From: Bifidobacterium breve
GTDB lineage: Bacteria; Actinomycetota; Acidimicrobiia; Acidimicrobiales; Ilumatobacteraceae
Direction of reading: 5' to 3'
DNA: 5,197 bases
Assembly (NCBI GenBank): GCA_943325435.2
Contig: CALPPK020000127.1
Span: 1 to 5,197 of the forward strand
The position numbers and the translations under genes were made by a program. The stretch's first letter is position 1. Every line of letters starts with the position of its first letter. Shown here one piece after another: positions 5,098-5,197 of the stretch. The notes below the pieces were generated by a model. The model saw only the letters and a list, made by a program, of their open reading frames with translations. It did no database searches and was not told the origin of the DNA.

Positions 5098-5184
5098 ATG
5101 TCGAAGAAGACCAAAAAGCGTAAGGCGCGCATGCGCCGCTCCAAGGCCAACCACGGCAAGCGTCCAAACATGGGTCGCGGCTAA
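5098..5184 (+). CDS. Large-subunit ribosomal protein bL37 (small basic protein)
   Basis: The 28-residue product begins MSKKTKKRKARMRRSK and contains SKANHGKRPN at residues 15-24. About half its residues are Lys or Arg. The ANHGKRPN ending is the signature of bL37, a tiny protein first seen in cryo-EM structures of the mycobacterial 50S subunit (about 24 residues there) and found across actinobacteria. It binds 23S rRNA. The short C-terminal tail MGRG goes slightly beyond the form I remember from mycobacteria. The ATG at 5098 gives the expected length; reading the same frame from an ATG at 4948 adds residues that overlap the lipoprotein gene and are spurious. Identification is from memory of the motif, not from an alignment. 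Confidence 0.82.
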   Translation: MSKKTKKRKARMRRSKANHGKRPNMGRG

Positions 5185-5197
5185 GCCGACACCCATA

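Overview
The window looks like ordinary chromosome from an actinobacterium of moderate G+C, close to half by eye. The best lineage clue is a 28-residue gene at the right edge whose product matches the actinobacterial large-subunit ribosomal protein bL37. Other clues are TANNNT -10 boxes sitting 6-8 bases before several start codons, which is the actinobacterial leaderless-transcript pattern, a CxxDxxCxxxCP ferredoxin, and a Thr/Lys-rich secreted HNH lipoprotein. The moderate G+C would suit an aquatic lineage such as the Acidimicrobiia, but that placement is inference. I see no tRNA, rRNA, CRISPR array, insertion sequence or phage gene.

Layout from left to right. (1) Bases 1-321 hold the C-terminal part of an MBL-fold metallo-hydrolase on the + strand, cut by the window edge. 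(2) Bases 345-1224 hold a two-gene + strand unit: a flavin reductase-like protein, then an 8-base overlapping MauE/DoxX-like membrane protein with a CACFG motif. (3) Bases 1225-3249, on the - strand, encode an oligopeptidase B (PtrB) with the full Ser/Asp/His triad; its stop codon directly abuts the stop codon of the MauE-like gene. (4) A 40-base divergent promoter region separates ptrB from a small ferredoxin gene (3290-3529, +). (5) A 96-base gap with two inverted repeats leads into an HxlR-family regulator (3626-3943, +). (6) A secreted, probably lipid-anchored HNH nuclease (3999-5051, +) follows behind its own promoter and Shine-Dalgarno sequence. (7) The bL37 gene (5098-5184, +) closes the window.

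The genes do not form one obvious pathway. The flavin reductase, ferredoxin and MauE-like protein are all redox-related. The ferredoxin and HxlR regulator lie in tandem and may be functionally linked. PtrB and the HNH lipoprotein are stand-alone housekeeping or accessory functions. I found no convincing new multi-gene system. The most useful observations are the easily missed bL37 gene, the repeated leaderless promoter arrangement, the compact divergent promoter, the Asp-containing ferredoxin cluster motif and the palindromes in front of the HxlR gene.
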